Source of the DNA: Campanula takesimana
Lineage: Eukaryota > Streptophyta > Magnoliopsida > Asterales > Campanulaceae
Direction: 5' to 3'
Length of the DNA stretch: 64,000 nt
Assembly: GCA_026119855.1 (NCBI GenBank)
Contig: JAOWBW010001633.1
Span: forward strand, 62,001 to 126,000
The position numbers were made by a program, and so were the translations under genes. The notes beneath the pieces are model-generated. The model searched no databases. It saw nothing but the letters and a program-made list of their open reading frames with translations, and was not told the DNA's origin. Within the stretch, counting starts at the first letter, position 1. The number at the start of each line of letters is the position of its first letter. This document shows, one piece after another, positions 62,316 through 64,000 of this stretch.

Positions 62316-63978
62316 CCCATTTCTTGACTAAGAATTCCTCGGATACCACGGGCCCTTTTGTTGAATACCAATTGTTGATCGGCTCGGAGCTTGGCGGGAT
62401 CTCACTGATAGTCTCGTTGACGGTGTCATGGATGGCGTTAACTTGGCATTCATTCATCATGGCAAGCTCTTCAAACATGGAGGCTAAATCTGTCAGTTCT
62501 TCCCCCACGGTTATATCTGTCTCGGACTCCATAGTCATCTTCCTCCCCCACCATTCACGGGGCGACATGGGAGTTGGTTCCCTTTCGGATTTCTGGATCT
62601 CACAATCGGAGAAGATTTCGAGGCCGGGTTTTTTGACACCTTTATTGTTAACCCGTGGCTCGGGAAAGATCATGTATGGAATGTCTTCCCCTTGGCGGAC
62701 AAAATAACCATTCAATGTCTTGCGGTAAGGCCTTAGATTAGGGACTTCATAGTGACGGCCTTCTTTACGAGCTCGGGCCTTTTCGTTCTTGATTGCTTGC
62801 TCTTGTTTCAAGTCTTCTTTGGAAGGCTCATACCCCAAACCGAAGGTGTTCTTGACAAATGGGACCCGCACGGGATGTAGGATTCCTTGTTGATATTTCC
62901 CTAAGCCTAAACCAGGGAAGTAGTCCATATTCCTCATCATGCGGAGGACTTTATGATTGCTGGGGGTCCATGATCCGTTTCCCCCTTCTTTGTCAATGGC
63001 GTTGATTGAGACGCCGGAGAGAGTGGAGTCTGGTAGACCATGCTGGACTTGGTGGACGGGCTCACCTTTTCTGTGGATAGTGATGTTTTCAGCCATTACG
63101 GTCACTATTTCATCACCATTTCGGATTTTGACACATTGGTGGAGAGTTGACGGTACGGCATTAGCACTGTGAATCCATGGTCGACCCAAAAGTAAGTTGA
63201 ACGAGGCCGGGATATCAAGTACTTGGAATGGAACGGACATGACCATGCTCCCAAACTCAATGTCTATTTCGATCATACCCATGACTGTACGGGCGGTGCT
63301 GTCATAACCTCGGATTACTTGAGTAGAAGGCTTCAAATCGGAATCCTTAAGCCCCAGTATGCCCATGATCCTACCAGGCATGAGATTGAGTGCGGAACCA
63401 CCGTCCACTAAGACTCTTGAGACGGGCCTCCCCCTTGCTCGTACTTTGAGGTAAATAGCTTCGTTGTGGTCGGAACCAAATGGTGGAAGGTCCATATCGG
63501 CAAAGGTGATGACGTTGCCAAAATGAATGTGACCAATCATTGCCGTGAGGTCCTCGGGAGTAGTATCGGGAGAAACTGATGTATCATCGAGATTGCGGAT
63601 GACAAGATCTCGGTGTTTCTTTGAGGATGCAATGAGGTCCCAAATAGAGATGTTGGCTTGAGTTTTCTTGAGTTGGACAAGTAGAGGATCTTCGGGAGCT
63701 TGGTGAGCTTGCGGCCTTTGAGAAGAGGAGCTCGGTGCGGAAGTGGAAGGGTTGCTTGCTATGACTCGACCGGATCGAGTTAGCATGTTGACGTTCCCAT
63801 CTTGCTTCTTTTTCCTATTCTCTAGTACTTCCCTCATTACCTCATCGTAAGTCACTACATAACAAGAATTGTCAAGTTTATTCATAACATTGGGGCCCCC
63901 ATTCACAATTGGGATTGAATGGGTGGTCCCCTCAAATTCTCCTATCTCTATTACATTGACATGCTCGTCATTATTCAC
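62248..63978 (-). CDS. Tat-C protease with G-patch domain
   Basis: A 576-residue open frame at the right edge. Residues 1-130 are a low-complexity linker after Gag. The aspartic protease spans about 150-280, with the active site reading VDGGSALNLMP, the DGG form seen in Tat elements, and the flap/end block FNLLLGRPWIHSANAVPSTLHQ. Near 345-385 there is a G-patch (YFPGLGLGKYQQG ... FGLGYEP), an RNA-binding glycine-rich domain known downstream of protease in betaretroviruses. The C-terminal part has acidic segments and ends WVACPHSNKGRA out of frame with the next piece. The start was taken as the first ATG; the true polyprotein continues upstream into gag, beyond about 63980. Confidence 0.85.
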   Translation of the reverse strand: MNNDEHVNVIEIGEFEGTTHSIPIVNGGPNVMNKLDNSCYVVTYDEVMREVLENRKKKQDGNVNMLTRSGRVIASNPSTSAPSSSSQRPQAHQAPEDPLLVQLKKTQANISIWDLIASSKKHRDLVIRNLDDTSVSPDTTPEDLTAMIGHIHFGNVITFADMDLPPFGSDHNEAIYLKVRARGRPVSRVLVDGGSALNLMPGRIMGILGLKDSDLKPSTQVIRGYDSTARTVMGMIEIDIEFGSMVMSVPFQVLDIPASFNLLLGRPWIHSANAVPSTLHQCVKIRNGDEIVTVMAENITIHRKGEPVHQVQHGLPDSTLSGVSINAIDKEGGNGSWTPSNHKVLRMMRNMDYFPGLGLGKYQQGILHPVRVPFVKNTFGLGYEPSKEDLKQEQAIKNEKARARKEGRHYEVPNLRPYRKTLNGYFVRQGEDIPYMIFPEPRVNNKGVKKPGLEIFSDCEIQKSEREPTPMSPREWWGRKMTMESETDITVGEELTDLASMFEELAMMNECQVNAIHDTVNETISEIPPSSEPINNWYSTKGPVVSEEFLVKKWVACPHSNKGRAAHPYFRVRECL

Positions 63979-64000
63979 TACAAATTCTTTCTTATCTATG

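Larger units (their letters stand above)
54709..64000 (-). mobile_element. Tat-C, Tat/Ogre-type element with an antisense gene
   Basis: Read on the minus strand: protease with G-patch, RT, RNase H, a second RNase H, integrase, hairpin-containing spacer, an antisense gene (56902-58299), a 45-bp tandem array, polypurine tract and 3' LTR. Gag and the 5' LTR lie right of the window. Dual RNase H and an antisense reading frame between pol and the 3' LTR are known Tat-lineage traits (for example Grande and Retand). It inserted antiparallel into the Tat-B gag. Confidence 0.9.

Overview
This window is plant nuclear DNA, most likely from a eudicot. The support is a set of plant LTR retrotransposon lineages (Tnt1-like Copia, chromovirus, Tat/Ogre-type Ty3), many TA-flanked MITEs with CTCCCTCCGTCCC ends, and two multi-exon plant genes with GT..AG introns. 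I cannot name the species from the sequence alone.

Layout. An island of unique DNA (about 24.4-48.5 kb) carries two convergent host genes and is walled in by two nested retrotransposon stacks. Left stack, innermost first: a chromovirus (1-3862) sits in the 3' LTR of a minus-strand Copia (Copia-1, 3863-11201). Copia-1 sits in the gag of a Tat-type element that lacks pol (Tat-NA, 11202-21898), which also holds a solo Copia LTR. Tat-NA sits in the RNase H region of Copia-2 (21899-24125), and Copia-2 sits in a Tat LTR (24126-24408). The other halves of these hosts lie left of the window. Right stack: a Copia-3 fragment (48480-49233) is cut by Tat-A (49234-51527), cut by Tat-B (51528-54708), cut by the antiparallel Tat-C (54709 to beyond 64000). 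Their remaining halves lie to the right.

Host genes. 26575-40502 (+) is a ten-exon gene for a 712-residue type III 1-deoxy-D-xylulose-5-phosphate synthase-like protein. It has the DXS architecture but has lost several residues needed by true DXS enzymes. 41992-45898 (-) is a twelve-exon Shaker-type K+ channel gene of the AKT1 group, with S1-S6, pore, cyclic-nucleotide-binding domain, ankyrin repeats and KHA domain. As written it has a damaged splice donor after exon 3 and a frame break before exon 12. Introns and intergenic DNA are full of MITEs, two hAT-type non-autonomous elements, a MULE-type MITE with a 9-bp duplication and a LINE fragment.

Most interesting signals. (1) A small hairpin with a CCC-GNRA-GGG tip and a covarying outer stem occurs five times in the post-coding regions of Tat-NA and Tat-C. 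(2) A second hairpin closed by CTACG/CGTAG recurs five times with a changing inner stem. (3) Nearly every complete LTR, and several leaders, carries a small cluster of GC-rich palindromes whose core is family-specific. (4) Tat-C carries an intact antisense gene for a plant-mobile-domain-like protein with its own TATA-like box, poly(A) signals and basic C-terminus, although its pol is full of breaks. (5) Tat LTRs hold a second copy of the first bases of their primer-binding site about 90 bp before the real one.
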